A stretch of DNA of 64,000 nucleotides from Microbacterium murale (GTDB lineage: Bacteria; Actinomycetota; Actinomycetes; Actinomycetales; Microbacteriaceae), in contig NZ_JAUSXK010000001.1 of NCBI RefSeq assembly GCF_030815955.1, positions 4,030,001 to 4,094,000 of the forward strand, written 5' to 3'. The position numbers were made by a program, and so were the translations under genes. A model generated the notes under the pieces. It worked only from the letters and a program-made list of their open reading frames with translations, did no database searches and had not been told where the DNA came from. Below, piece by piece: positions 19,084-27,716 of the stretch. The stretch's first letter is position 1. Every line of letters begins with the position of its first letter.

Positions 19084-19863
19084 ATGCAGGCATCATCCGC
19101 CGAGAAGCTGGTCGTCGTCGAGACGTCGCCCGCAGAGGTTTCCGAGCGGGTCGCGGACCGGTTCCTCATGCGCGTGAAGGCGCGCACGAAGAGCGGCCGG
19201 ATCGCGCATGTCGCCCTCACCGGAGGATCGATGGGCAGCGCGGTTCTCCGTGCGGTCGCCGCGCATTCGAAGGTTAGCCGGATCGATTGGTCCCTTGTGC
19301 ACTTCTGGTGGGGCGATGAGCGCTTCGTGGCCCGTGACGATCAGGACCGCAATGCCCTGCAGTCGCGCCAAGCGCTGCTGGATCACATCCAGGTGCCCTC
19401 GGAGAACATCCATGAGATCGCTGCCTCCGACAGCGGTCTCACGCTCGACGAAGCCGCCGAGGCGTACGCCGCGGAACTCGCGAAGTTCAGCGATGAGGAG
19501 CACGCCTGGCCGTCGTTCGCGGTCTGCTTCCTCGGCGTCGGTCCCGACGGACACATCGCGTCGCTGTTCCCCGATCGCTCCGAGGTCACCGAGACGGATG
19601 CTGCAGTACTGCCCGTTCGCGACTCCCCGAAGCCGCCGCCTGAGCGCGTCACGCTGACGCGACCGGTGATCAACTCTTCCAAACGCGTCTGGCTGGTCCT
19701 CACCGGCGCTGACAAGGCCTCAGCGCTCGGTCTCGCGCTGGCTGGTGCCAGCTACACCAATGTGCCCGCAGCGGGCGCCAAGGGGCGCAAGCGCACGATC
19801 TTCTTCGTGGATCAGGCGGCGGCGTCAGAGGTCTCAGAGGACCTCATCGATCAGGCCTACTGA
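19084..19863 (+). CDS. pgl: 6-phosphogluconolactonase
   Basis: Hydrolyses 6-phosphogluconolactone made by Zwf. The 259-residue protein starts at the ATG five bases after opcA and shows the NagB/SugarP-isomerase-like fold motifs ALTGGSMGSAVLRAV near residues 43-57, VHFWWGDERFVARDD near 77-91, and the catalytic GVGPDGHIASLFPD near 150-163. Longer reading of the frame upstream runs inside opcA and is not used. It ends the operon and its last seven bases overlap the convergent DMT-type transporter gene. No 6-phosphogluconate dehydrogenase gene is in the window. Confidence 0.95.
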   Translation: MQASSAEKLVVVETSPAEVSERVADRFLMRVKARTKSGRIAHVALTGGSMGSAVLRAVAAHSKVSRIDWSLVHFWWGDERFVARDDQDRNALQSRQALLDHIQVPSENIHEIAASDSGLTLDEAAEAYAAELAKFSDEEHAWPSFAVCFLGVGPDGHIASLFPDRSEVTETDAAVLPVRDSPKPPPERVTLTRPVINSSKRVWLVLTGADKASALGLALAGASYTNVPAAGAKGRKRTIFFVDQAAASEVSEDLIDQAY

Positions 19864-20861
19864 TCTTTCTCTGGTTCTGAGCCTGAGTCGTCGCTCCCCC
19901 GGACGATGCCGAGTTCCTGGCTCTCGCTGAGCACCTGCGGGTGATATCTCGCGAGTCCGACCACGCCCCAGACGGCGATCGCGCCCGCGATGCCGAAGCA
20001 CACCAGCACCCACGGCGGCGCAGCGGCGGCTTCGCCGAGCACGAGCATTCCGATCAGCACCGCGATCATCGGATCGACGACTGTCAGGCCGGCGATCACC
20101 AGGTCGGGTGGGCCAGAGCTGTAGGCGGTCTGCACGAAGTAGGCTCCCACTGCTGACGCGGCGACGAGGGCGATCACGCACACCAGCGTCACCCAGTCGA
20201 ACTCCCCCGCCTGCACCCTCTTGATGACGGCTTTGGCCAACGTCGCAACGAACCCGTAGAGGATGCCGGCTCCGACCACGTAGAACAGCGCCCGCATCCT
20301 GTGGCGCAGGACCAGCCAGAATCCACCGAGCACGATGATCACGACGAGCAGAATCGCGAGGATCACGAAAAGCTCACGATCGGTGATGTCCTGCTCGACG
20401 GCGAAGATCGCCGCGAAGAACACGAAGATGAAGATGCCGCCGACGCACGCCCCGATGGCGATGAGCGATCTTCTGGTGGGCGCGTGGCCGGATACCCGCG
20501 CATTGAGCAACGTGGTGATCACGAGCGCGATGGCCCCGAGCGGCTGCACCACGATCAGCGGAGCGACGGACAGCGCGGCGAGCTGACACACGATGGCGAG
20601 CCCGAGCATGAGCGTGCCGAGAATCCATGACGGGCGGGTGAGCAGTCTCTTGAGCTGCTCGACGCTCAGTCCGTTCGCACCGTCAGCTCCGCTGAGGCGC
20701 TCGACCTTCTCGACGCCGCGGTGCTGATACTGCGCTCCGAGCGACATGAACACCGCACCGGCCAATGCGAGAGGGATGCCGAGAAGCAGCCCTGGGTTCT
20801 GGAAGGCACCGACAAGCTGGTCGCCGACTTCCGCCGATGTCATCCACGCGCCCGCACTCAC
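19857..20861 (-). CDS. DMT-superfamily (EamA/NIPA-like) membrane protein
   Basis: A 334-residue protein with about nine to ten hydrophobic segments. An N-terminal segment (LGIPLALAGAVFMSLGAQYQHRG) is followed by a basic/acidic loop, then repeated helices including QLAALSVAPLIVVQPLGAIALVI near residues 98-120 and DLVIAGLTVVDPMIAVLIGMLVLGE near 255-280. The 'APLIVVQPLG' and 'VVDPMIAVLIG' repeats are typical of DMT-type transporters. The substrate cannot be predicted. GTG at 20861 was used; ATG at 20843 is equally possible. It converges on pgl with a 7-base overlap and is divergent from def. Confidence 0.75.
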   Translation of the reverse strand: MSAGAWMTSAEVGDQLVGAFQNPGLLLGIPLALAGAVFMSLGAQYQHRGVEKVERLSGADGANGLSVEQLKRLLTRPSWILGTLMLGLAIVCQLAALSVAPLIVVQPLGAIALVITTLLNARVSGHAPTRRSLIAIGACVGGIFIFVFFAAIFAVEQDITDRELFVILAILLVVIIVLGGFWLVLRHRMRALFYVVGAGILYGFVATLAKAVIKRVQAGEFDWVTLVCVIALVAASAVGAYFVQTAYSSGPPDLVIAGLTVVDPMIAVLIGMLVLGEAAAAPPWVLVCFGIAGAIAVWGVVGLARYHPQVLSESQELGIVRGSDDSGSEPEKDQ

Positions 20862-20904
20862 ACTGAAACACTACCGGGCGCACGGCTCGCAGTAGGGTTG
20901 TGGC

Positions 20905-21471
20905 GTGGCTGTTCTACCGATTCGCATCATGGGCGACACTGTTCTGCATTCCCCCGCATCGCCCGTGGGTGAGATCACCGACGAGATCCGCACGTTGGTC
21001 GCCGACATGTTCGAGACGATGGATGCCGCCCCCGGCGTCGGTCTCGCGGCCCCTCAGGTCGGCGTACCACTCCGCATCTACACGTATTCGTACGTCGATG
21101 ACGACGATCAGCCATGGCGTGGCGTGCTCATCAACCCTGTGCTGTGGATGTCTCCTCCGGAGCCGGGCTCCCCTGACCCGGACGAGGAATCCGAAGGCTG
21201 CCTGTCGTTTCCGGGCGAGCGATTCCCGCTGCGACGTGCTGACCGGGTGCTCGTCACCGCGGTCGACCTGGATGGCACGGCCGTGCGGATCGAGGTGGAC
21301 GGATGGCGCGCCCGCATCATGCAGCACGAATTCGATCACCTGGACGGCATCCTCTACGTCGACAGAATCTCCGACTCCGACTGGAAGACTGTTCAGAAGA
21401 TCGCCCGCAAGCGAGGCTGGGGCAAACCAGGCGTGAGTTGGATGCCGGGAATCGACGATCTCGAAGCCTGA
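20905..21471 (+). CDS. def: Peptide deformylase
   Basis: Metalloenzyme removing the N-formyl group from nascent proteins at the ribosome. The 188 residues show all three motifs: GVGLAAPQVG (44-53), EGCLSFPG with metal-ligand Cys99, and QHEFDHLDG with His141, Glu142 and His145. The start is a GTG at 20905 giving MAVLPIRIMGDTVL. The C-terminal extension after residue 160 (RKRGWGKPGVSWMPG) is moderately long, as in actinobacterial enzymes. It stands alone between divergent and downstream units. Confidence 0.97.
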   Translation: MAVLPIRIMGDTVLHSPASPVGEITDEIRTLVADMFETMDAAPGVGLAAPQVGVPLRIYTYSYVDDDDQPWRGVLINPVLWMSPPEPGSPDPDEESEGCLSFPGERFPLRRADRVLVTAVDLDGTAVRIEVDGWRARIMQHEFDHLDGILYVDRISDSDWKTVQKIARKRGWGKPGVSWMPGIDDLEA

Positions 21472-21503
21472 GCCCGTACAGCTCCTGCATAACCGATTCA
21501 AAG

Positions 21504-21532
21504 TTGCGTCTCAGGTTCACTATGAGTACCTT
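21504..21532 (+). promoter_or_regulatory. Putative promoter of the septum-formation-type lipoprotein gene
   Basis: TTGCGT (21504-21509) and TACCTT (21527-21532) are separated by 17 bp, a sigma70-like arrangement with a fair -35 and a weak -10. It would start transcription about 50 bases upstream of the lipoprotein ATG, which has a strong GGAGGGG ribosome binding site. Confidence 0.35.
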
Positions 21533-21590
21533 TCGGTTGGGGGCGGGAACATCGGTGCCCGCCGCAGACAAGTCCTCGGAGGGGAATCAC

Positions 21591-22133
21591 ATGATGAAAT
21601 TGCGCAACCGACGCGCATTGGCGCTGGCCGGAACAGCCGTCGCACTGAGTGTCGCGCTCAGCGGCTGCAGCGCGCTCAACAACCTCATCGTGGGCGGCGG
21701 CAACGACGCTCAGCGCGATGAGGAGACCGGTGAGGTCACCGAAAGCGACACCATCGACATCTTCTCGCTCAAGGTCGGCGACTGCATGCCGGCGAGCGAC
21801 ACCACAGGCGAGATCACGGACGCCGACGTCGTTCCCTGCTCCGAGCCGCACGCGGACGAGGTCTTCTTCGAGTTCGAGCTTGCGGAAGGCGACCTTCCGA
21901 CCGATGAGGAGATCACCGCTGAGGTCGAGGCGCAGTGCGTCCCCGCGTTCAGCGAGTTCGTCGGTATCGACTACTACGACTCCGCACTCGACTTCTGGTG
22001 GCTCACCCCCACCGAGCAGACCTGGACGCAGGCGGACGACCGTCTCGTGCAGTGCGTCATCTACGAGCCCGACCCGGCGGACCCCGAGGTTTCGCTCGAG
22101 GTCACCGGCTCGCTCGCCGGCGCCGCCCGCTGA
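21591..22133 (+). CDS. Septum-formation-family lipoprotein
   Basis: A 180-residue secreted protein. The basic N-terminus (KLRNRR), a hydrophobic stretch and the lipobox LSGC with Cys26 mark it as a lipoprotein. After a short linker with acidic residues, the domain FSLKVGDCMPAS near residues 59-70, VVPCSEPHADEVFF near 80-93 and the later C-containing AQCVPAFSEFVG and VQCVIYEP match the actinobacterial 'septum formation' domain, with two likely disulfides. The real role of this family is poorly defined. ATG at 21591 follows GGAGGGGAATCAC; ATG at 21594 is an alternative. An intrinsic terminator follows 20 bases after the stop. Confidence 0.8.
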   Translation: MMKLRNRRALALAGTAVALSVALSGCSALNNLIVGGGNDAQRDEETGEVTESDTIDIFSLKVGDCMPASDTTGEITDADVVPCSEPHADEVFFEFELAEGDLPTDEEITAEVEAQCVPAFSEFVGIDYYDSALDFWWLTPTEQTWTQADDRLVQCVIYEPDPADPEVSLEVTGSLAGAAR

Positions 22134-22152
22134 CCAGCAGCTGATATGCACG

Positions 22153-22183
22153 AGAGGCTCTGCCCGAGAGGGCGGGGCCTCTT
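22153..22183 (+). terminator. Intrinsic terminator after the septum-formation-type lipoprotein gene
   Basis: AGAGGC ... GCCCGAGAGGGC ... GGCCTCT forms a GC-rich hairpin 20 bases past the stop, followed by a short TCTGC stretch. Confidence 0.7.
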
Positions 22184-22225
22184 CTGCATGCAGTCACAAC
22201 CGAGGACTTCACAAGCACCGAATGC

Positions 22226-22254
22226 AGAAGGCCCCGTTCAAGACGGGGCCTTCT
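22226..22254 (-). terminator. Intrinsic terminator downstream of tRNA-Asn
   Basis: AGAAGGCCCCGT-TCAAG-ACGGGGCCTTCT is a perfect 12-bp stem with a 5-base loop, located eight bases beyond the 3' end of the leftward tRNA gene. The symmetrical AGAA/TTCT ends mean it could also terminate rightward transcription. Confidence 0.75.
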
Positions 22255-22261
22255 GGTCTGG

Positions 22262-22334
22262 CTCCCCAAATTGGACTCGAACCAATAACCTGCCGATTAA
22301 CAGTCGGCTGCTCTGCCAATTGAGCTATTGGGGA
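22262..22334 (-). tRNA. tRNA-Asn (GTT)
   Basis: A 73-base cloverleaf read leftward. The acceptor stem TCCCCAA pairs with TTGGGGA and ends with discriminator G at 22262. The D arm is GCTCAATTGGCAGAGC, the anticodon stem-loop CCGACTGTTAATCGG carries GTT, and the T arm has GGTTCGAGTCC. The CCA tail is not encoded. It is a single tRNA gene with its own terminator at 22226-22254. Confidence 0.97.
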
Positions 22335-22428
22335 TCAGGCGTCGTCGCCGAGGCAACTCCACAATCTTAGCAAACACCCAGGGGTGCTCGTGACACTGAG
22401 TGCCCCTCTCGGGCGTGTCGACAACCGC

Positions 22429-23205
22429 TCAACGACCGAGTGAATCCGCCTCGGCGTTGGGAACCCAGAGCAGATCCTTGCCCACCCCGCGGGCGACCAC
22501 ATGACCGGCACGCAGCATCAACGTCTCGGCATTGAGCTCGCGGATGAAGGCGGCGTCGTTGGTGACGAGCAGCGCCCCCATCCCCTGCTCCTTCCGGCGC
22601 CTGGTGATCGCATCGAACACGACCGGCCGTACCTCCAGATCAAGGTTGGCAAGCGGTTCATCAGCGATGAGCACTCGGGGCTCCAGAACGAAGGCTCGAG
22701 CTATCGCGACCCGCTGACGCATCCCCGCGCTGAGCTCGTACGGAAACTTCGCCGCCGTCCCGAGCGGCAGGTGCAGCTCATCGAGCAGCGTCGCGATACG
22801 GATCGAGAGCGCCTTGCTGTTGACGCGCTTCTCTCGGATGAGAATGGGCTCGGCAATCACTTCGCTCACCGTGAGCGTCGGCGGAAGATCCGCACCGGCA
22901 CCCTGCGGGATGAAACCGGTGAGGTAGGTCAGTTCGCGGTGTCGACGGCCAGGCTTTCGCACGTTCACACCGCAGACCTCGGCACTGCCGCCCACGATGC
23001 GCACCGATGGGTCGGTGGAACCCGCAAGCGCTGCGACCAGCGTGGACTTGCCCGATCCGGTGGGACCGGCGACGCAGATCAGCTCGCTGGGGGGCAGGCC
23101 GAAGGTCACTCCATCGACGGCTCTGGTCGGAGCGCCGTGGCCGATCCGATCGATGACCAGGTCGGAGCAGTCGATCGCGTTCGAGGAGTGTTGCCTGCGG
23201 GACAT
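22429..23205 (-). CDS. Solitary ABC-type ATPase with an altered H-loop
   Basis: A 258-residue nucleotide-binding protein without a permease gene nearby. Walker A GPTGSGKST near residues 46-54, a Q-loop in GFIPQGAGADLPP, the signature LSAGMRQRVAIARAF and Walker B VLIADEPLANLD are present. Two features are unusual: the signature has SAGMR instead of SGGQ, and the switch-region histidine is replaced by Asn in LLVTNDAAFI. ATG at 23205 was chosen because GGGAGG lies nine bases upstream; the frame stays open into dnaG. It follows dnaG by 37 bases and is probably co-transcribed. It could serve a distant permease or be a non-transport ATPase. Confidence 0.75.
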   Translation of the reverse strand: MSRRQHSSNAIDCSDLVIDRIGHGAPTRAVDGVTFGLPPSELICVAGPTGSGKSTLVAALAGSTDPSVRIVGGSAEVCGVNVRKPGRRHRELTYLTGFIPQGAGADLPPTLTVSEVIAEPILIREKRVNSKALSIRIATLLDELHLPLGTAAKFPYELSAGMRQRVAIARAFVLEPRVLIADEPLANLDLEVRPVVFDAITRRRKEQGMGALLVTNDAAFIRELNAETLMLRAGHVVARGVGKDLLWVPNAEADSLGR

Positions 23206-23242
23206 AGGCTCCATCCTCCCCCGGATCCTGTGCGCCGAGCCG

Positions 23243-25102
23243 TTACGACTCGGTGAAGCGCTGACGCTCGATGCTGAGGTCACGCAGGCGAACGCCCAAT
23301 GCGCGTCCTCCGTCGGAGTCGGCAGCGACTCGCTGAAGCGCCCTGAGCAATTCGTTCTTCTCGCGGTCGAGATCACGCACGATCAAGCGACTGCAGAGGT
23401 CTGCCGTCGACGCGACGGCTCCCTGCTCGTCGCGCGCGGGGAACGGAGACATCAGCAACTCCCCCGCGAGTGAACGATACGGTTCGCGTACGGCGTTCAC
23501 CGCATCCATCGCCCACCCGACACGCGTACGGTCCTGGACAGCCATGATGACCTCCCGGATCGCCTCCAGCGCCGGGTTGCGGAATGACGCTTCGAACGCA
23601 CGTGCCAGCGTGTCCTGATCGACCTGATGGCCGTACTGCAGCGCACCCATCAGAGCGCCGCGCTCCAGCGCGACGTCCGCCGTGCGCGGCAGGCTCGCCA
23701 GCGTCACAGGTGCGACCGTCGCCGGACCGGAACTATCCGGCGCAGTCTCCATCGGATCGCGTCGTGCCGGCGCTTGACTCGCCCCCCGTGCGGCGCGCTC
23801 GACCTCTGCGCGCACTTCCGTGGGGTCCATGCCCAGGCGTCGTGCGAGCACCCGCTCGTAGCCCGGGCGGAGCAGACGATCACGGATCTCGGCCACGATC
23901 GGGGCCGCAGCGCGCAGAGCGCCGACCTGCCCCTCGACGGTCGCGAGGTCGAAGCCCCCGAGTCTGCGGTCGATCGCGAACTCGAACATCGGCACCTTGG
24001 CATCCATCAGCCCTCGCACCGCGGCGTCACCGCGCTGCAGCCGCAGATCGCATGGGTCGAGCCCGTTCGGCGCCACGGCGACGAAGGTCTGCGCGTTGAA
24101 GCGGTCGTCTTCCGTGAAAGCCCGCAGCGCCGCCTTCTGGCCCGCCTCGTCGCCGTCGAAGGTGAAGACCACTTCGCCTGAGGCGTTGTCGTCGCCCATC
24201 ACGCGGCGCAGCACCTTGATGTGCTCGGCGCCGAACGCTGTGCCACAGGTCGCGACGGCTGTCGTCAGTCCCGCAAGATGGCACGCCATGACGTCGGTGT
24301 ACCCCTCGACGACCACGACGCGGCGCGGATCACCGCGAGAGATATCGCGCTTGGCCAGGTCGAGCCCGTAGAGCACCTGAGCCTTCTTGTAGATGATGGT
24401 CTCCGGAGTGTTCAGGTACTTCGGACCCTGGTCATCGTCGTAGAGCTTGCGCGCGCCGAAACCGATCGTCTGGCCGGTCACATCACGGATAGGCCATACG
24501 AGGCGTCCACGGAACCGGTCATAGACCCCGCGCTGCCCCTGCGAGACGAGTCCGGCCGCGAGCAGTTCGTCACGCGTGAATCCCTGCGCGGTGAGGGCCT
24601 TCATCATCCCTTCCCATCCGCGCGGGGCGTAGCCGACCCCGAAGTGGGCTGCGGCGCCGGCGTCGAAGCCGCGTTCACCGAGGAACTTCCGCCCGGTCTC
24701 GGCTTCTGCGGAGAGCAGCTGACCGCGGAAGAACTCCGCCGCCGCAGTGTTCGCCGCATAGAGCCGGCTTCGACCGCTGTTCTCCGGTGCGGCCCCGCCA
24801 TCCTCGTAGTGCAGGGTGTACCCGATGCGACCGGCGAGGCGCTCCACCGCCTCGGTGAAGCTGACGTGGTCCATCTCCCGCAGGAACGAGTAGACATCGC
24901 CGGACTCTCCGCAGCCGAAGCAGTGGTAGTAGCCCACCTGCGGGCGCACGTGGAAACTGGGGCTCTTCTCGTCGTGGAAAGGACACAGGCCCTTGAGGGA
25001 GCCGACGCCGGCGGACTTCAGCGCGACGCGCTCGCCGACGATGTCGCCGATGTTGGTACGCGACTTGACCTCGTCGACGTCTGCCTGGCGGATCCTCGGC
25101 AT
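23243..25102 (-). CDS. dnaG: DNA primase DnaG
   Basis: Makes RNA primers for replication. The 619-residue protein has the three expected parts. An N-terminal zinc-binding domain has ligands C40, H43, C61 and C64 (LCPFHDEKSPSF ... YYHCFGCG). The TOPRIM catalytic core has VVVEGYTDVMACHLAG near 265-280 and the acidic FTFDGDEAGQKAA near 313-325. A C-terminal helicase-binding region follows. The ATG shares one base with the dgt stop (TGATG), so it is coupled to dgt. Length is normal for an actinobacterial primase. Confidence 0.97.
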   Translation of the reverse strand: MPRIRQADVDEVKSRTNIGDIVGERVALKSAGVGSLKGLCPFHDEKSPSFHVRPQVGYYHCFGCGESGDVYSFLREMDHVSFTEAVERLAGRIGYTLHYEDGGAAPENSGRSRLYAANTAAAEFFRGQLLSAEAETGRKFLGERGFDAGAAAHFGVGYAPRGWEGMMKALTAQGFTRDELLAAGLVSQGQRGVYDRFRGRLVWPIRDVTGQTIGFGARKLYDDDQGPKYLNTPETIIYKKAQVLYGLDLAKRDISRGDPRRVVVVEGYTDVMACHLAGLTTAVATCGTAFGAEHIKVLRRVMGDDNASGEVVFTFDGDEAGQKAALRAFTEDDRFNAQTFVAVAPNGLDPCDLRLQRGDAAVRGLMDAKVPMFEFAIDRRLGGFDLATVEGQVGALRAAAPIVAEIRDRLLRPGYERVLARRLGMDPTEVRAEVERAARGASQAPARRDPMETAPDSSGPATVAPVTLASLPRTADVALERGALMGALQYGHQVDQDTLARAFEASFRNPALEAIREVIMAVQDRTRVGWAMDAVNAVREPYRSLAGELLMSPFPARDEQGAVASTADLCSRLIVRDLDREKNELLRALQRVAADSDGGRALGVRLRDLSIERQRFTES

Positions 25103-26511
25103 CAGTTCGCCCTTTCGGCGACGACCCGCTCGGTGTCCTGGGAACGAGGGTCCTGAGCCCGAGGGCGGGGCCGTACGTGGCGTGGGGACCAGATCCCGAC
25201 CTCAGCAGGGTCGACGTCCCCGACGAGCCTGCTGTGCCAATCCAGGGCGGTCTGGTCCGTGAGGCTCGCGATCTGGTCGACGACCACCCGCGCGCGCTCC
25301 GCATCCGTCCCTGCGTCATGGAAGTCCGCGGCGAACGCGGGCTCGAGCACGTCGGCTCCCGCCGTCCACAGAGCATCCGTCGACCAGAGCGCGTCGGCGA
25401 GTCGCTTGAGGACTCGTCGTTGCTCTTTGTATACGCCCTTTCGCGCCTCGATCGTCACGATCGCCTGGCCCATGATCCCCTTGAGTACGGCGATCTCCGC
25501 CTCCACGACCCGCGGCACGACGACGTGGGCGCTGTAGCGGGCGAGAACAGGCCCGCGATACGTCTCGCGTGTCGCGGCGACGGCGGCACGCGCGAAACGG
25601 CCGATCAGGTCACTAGTGAGGTTCTTCAGACCGGCAAGGTCGCGCCGCGAGCGATCGAACGATTTCAGCCACACCGGCTGGCTCGTCAGCCGGTACAACG
25701 CGTCGGCGAGTTCCTCGCGGGTGAAGTCGTAGCCGACCCACTGCTGCACGCGCCCGACGAGCGCATCGTGCTCCTTCGGGTCGGAGAGTGCTGCCACATC
25801 GAGGTATCCGTTGACGATTGCGTCCTCGAAGTCGTGCACGGAATAGGCGATGTCGTCGGAAAGGTCCATGATCTCCGCCTCGATGCACCGCAGACGCCCC
25901 GGTGCGCCCTCGCGCATCCAGCGGAACACGCCCTCGTCCTCCGGGTACACGCCGAACTTCAGACGCCCGCCAGGATCAGGCAGCGGACTGTCCACGGTCC
26001 ACGGATACTTGCAGGTGGCGTCGAGGCTCGCCCGCGTGAGGTTCAGTCCTACGGAGCGCCCATCGTCATCGAGGACCTTCGCCTCGAGGCGCGTGAGGAT
26101 GCGCAGCGACTGCGCGTTGCCCTCGAATCCGCCGATGGGCTCTGCCCACTCGTTCAGAGCGCGTTCGCCGTTGTGCCCGAATGGGGGGTGCCCCAGATCG
26201 TGGCTGAGGCAGGCGGTGTCGACGACGTCGGCCGAGACACCGAGTGCGACCGCGAGTTCACGGCCGACCTGCGCCACCTCGAGTGAATGCGTGAGGCGAT
26301 TGCGGGCGAAGTCGGCGGTGCTCGCGGGGCTCAGCACCTGAGTCTTCGCCGCGAGGCGACGCAGGCCCGCGGAGTGCAGTACCCGTGCACGGTCGCGCGC
26401 GAAATCATCGCGTTCGGATCGGTGCTGCTCTGCGACGAAGCGCTCGGTGTCTCGCGGTTGGTAGCCATCGGCCCGTGCAGCGCCCGAGCCCGTGGAAGGC
26501 TCAACCACCAC
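25102..26511 (-). CDS. dgt: Deoxyguanosinetriphosphate triphosphohydrolase-like HD protein
   Basis: HD-domain hydrolase that releases triphosphate from dNTPs. The conserved core is LHSAGLRRLAAKTQVLSP near residues 45-62, NRLTHSLEVAQVG near 71-83 (first His), and the HD motif CLSHDLGHPPFGHNGERAL near 98-116, then DDIAYSVHDFEDA. The start is uncertain: the first in-frame candidates that respect the dusB end are GTG codons at 26511 and 26508, overlapping the dusB stop by up to 11 bases and giving about 469 residues. The N-terminal ~20 residues are low-complexity. It is followed directly by dnaG, a common actinobacterial pairing. Confidence 0.9.
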   Translation of the reverse strand: MVVEPSTGSGAARADGYQPRDTERFVAEQHRSERDDFARDRARVLHSAGLRRLAAKTQVLSPASTADFARNRLTHSLEVAQVGRELAVALGVSADVVDTACLSHDLGHPPFGHNGERALNEWAEPIGGFEGNAQSLRILTRLEAKVLDDDGRSVGLNLTRASLDATCKYPWTVDSPLPDPGGRLKFGVYPEDEGVFRWMREGAPGRLRCIEAEIMDLSDDIAYSVHDFEDAIVNGYLDVAALSDPKEHDALVGRVQQWVGYDFTREELADALYRLTSQPVWLKSFDRSRRDLAGLKNLTSDLIGRFARAAVAATRETYRGPVLARYSAHVVVPRVVEAEIAVLKGIMGQAIVTIEARKGVYKEQRRVLKRLADALWSTDALWTAGADVLEPAFAADFHDAGTDAERARVVVDQIASLTDQTALDWHSRLVGDVDPAEVGIWSPRHVRPRPRAQDPRSQDTERVVAERAN

Positions 26512-27655
26512 TGTTCTCGATCTCTGCTCCGCGCAGCATCTCCCCGGCGTCCGCGGCGACATCGCGCGATTCCAGCCATTTGTCCGGCAGCGCTGGACGC
26601 TTGGGGCGACCGGCACGGCCGCGCTGTCCCTCGGCATCCGCGCCGGGGTACGGTGCGTCACGATCGAGCTGACCGAGCAGGTCGTCGATGTGAGCAAGAC
26701 TCTGGGCGGTGGCCAGTCCCGTTCGCACGTCGCTGCCGACCGGATAGCCCTTGAAGTACCAGGCGACGTGCTTGCGGATGTCGCGGCATCCGTGATCCTC
26801 ATCCTCGAGGAACTCGACGAGCAACTGCGCGTGCCTGCGGAACGCATCGGCGACGAAGCCGAGGGTCGCATCCACAGGGCGCGACTCGGCACCGAAAGCT
26901 GCGGCGAGATCGCCGAACAGCCACGGACGGCCGAGGCATCCGCGACCGACCACGACACCGTCGCAGTCGGTCTCCGCCATCATCCGCACGGCGTCGTCGG
27001 CCGACCAGATGTCGCCGTTGCCGAGCACGGGGATGCTGGTGACGGCCTGCTTCAGTTCGCCGATCGCGTTCCAGTCGGCGTGGCCGGAGTAGAACTCGCT
27101 CGCGGTGCGGGCGTGCAGCGCCACCGCGGCGGCCCCGGCATCCTCCGCGGCACGGCCGGCGTCGAGGAACGTCAGGTGGTCGGGATCGATGCCCTTGCGC
27201 ATCTTGACCGTCAGTGGGATGTCTCCGGCGGCCTTCACCGCCTGCTCGACGATCTCCGCGAAGAGGCTGCTCTTCCACGGCAGCGCTGCTCCCCCGCCCT
27301 TACGGGTGACCTTGGGTACGGGGCATCCGAAGTTCAAGTCGACGTGGTCGGCGTGATCCTCGGCCACGATGATCCGCACGGCCTCGGCGATGGTCTTGGG
27401 ATCGACGCCATAGAGCTGAATCGATCGCGGCGTCTCGCTCTCGTGGTGGCGGATGAGCCGCATGGTCGTGTCGTTGCGTTCCACCAATGCGCGGGATGTG
27501 ATCATCTCGCTGACGTAGAGGCCGGCGCCGTACTCACGGCACAGGAGGCGGAACGCGGTGTTGGTGATGCCCGCCATGGGTGCGAGCACGACCGGCACGT
27601 CGAGGTCGATCGGGCCGATGCGCAGAGCGCGGGCGGGAGCGGGAGCGAGAGTCAT
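26501..27655 (-). CDS. dusB: tRNA-dihydrouridine synthase (DusB type)
   Basis: FMN enzyme reducing uridine to dihydrouridine in tRNA D-loops. The 384-residue protein begins MTLAPAPARALRIGPIDL after a strong GGAGGGGAT site. It shows VVLAPMAGITNTAFRLLC near residues 22-39, the catalytic region DLNFGCPVPKVTRKGGGAAL with its cysteine near residue 107, and the FMN phosphate-binding GDIWSADDAVRMM and GVVVGRGCLGRPWLF motifs further on. The C-terminus (PKRPALPDKWLESRD) is extended, as in actinobacterial members. It heads the dusB-dgt-dnaG unit and is divergent from the peroxidase gene. Confidence 0.95.
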   Translation of the reverse strand: MTLAPAPARALRIGPIDLDVPVVLAPMAGITNTAFRLLCREYGAGLYVSEMITSRALVERNDTTMRLIRHHESETPRSIQLYGVDPKTIAEAVRIIVAEDHADHVDLNFGCPVPKVTRKGGGAALPWKSSLFAEIVEQAVKAAGDIPLTVKMRKGIDPDHLTFLDAGRAAEDAGAAAVALHARTASEFYSGHADWNAIGELKQAVTSIPVLGNGDIWSADDAVRMMAETDCDGVVVGRGCLGRPWLFGDLAAAFGAESRPVDATLGFVADAFRRHAQLLVEFLEDEDHGCRDIRKHVAWYFKGYPVGSDVRTGLATAQSLAHIDDLLGQLDRDAPYPGADAEGQRGRAGRPKRPALPDKWLESRDVAADAGEMLRGAEIENSGG

Positions 27656-27716
27656 ATCCCCTCCATTCTCCCACTCCTGCGACCCTCGGCGCCGCACCTC
27701 GTCATAGGCTGTGGAT

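Noticed and set aside
26512..26958. Upstream extension of dgt to 26958
   Set aside because: It lies within dusB in another frame, with Ser/Arg-rich sequence of no family resemblance. GTG codons at 26511/26508 next to the dusB stop are better.
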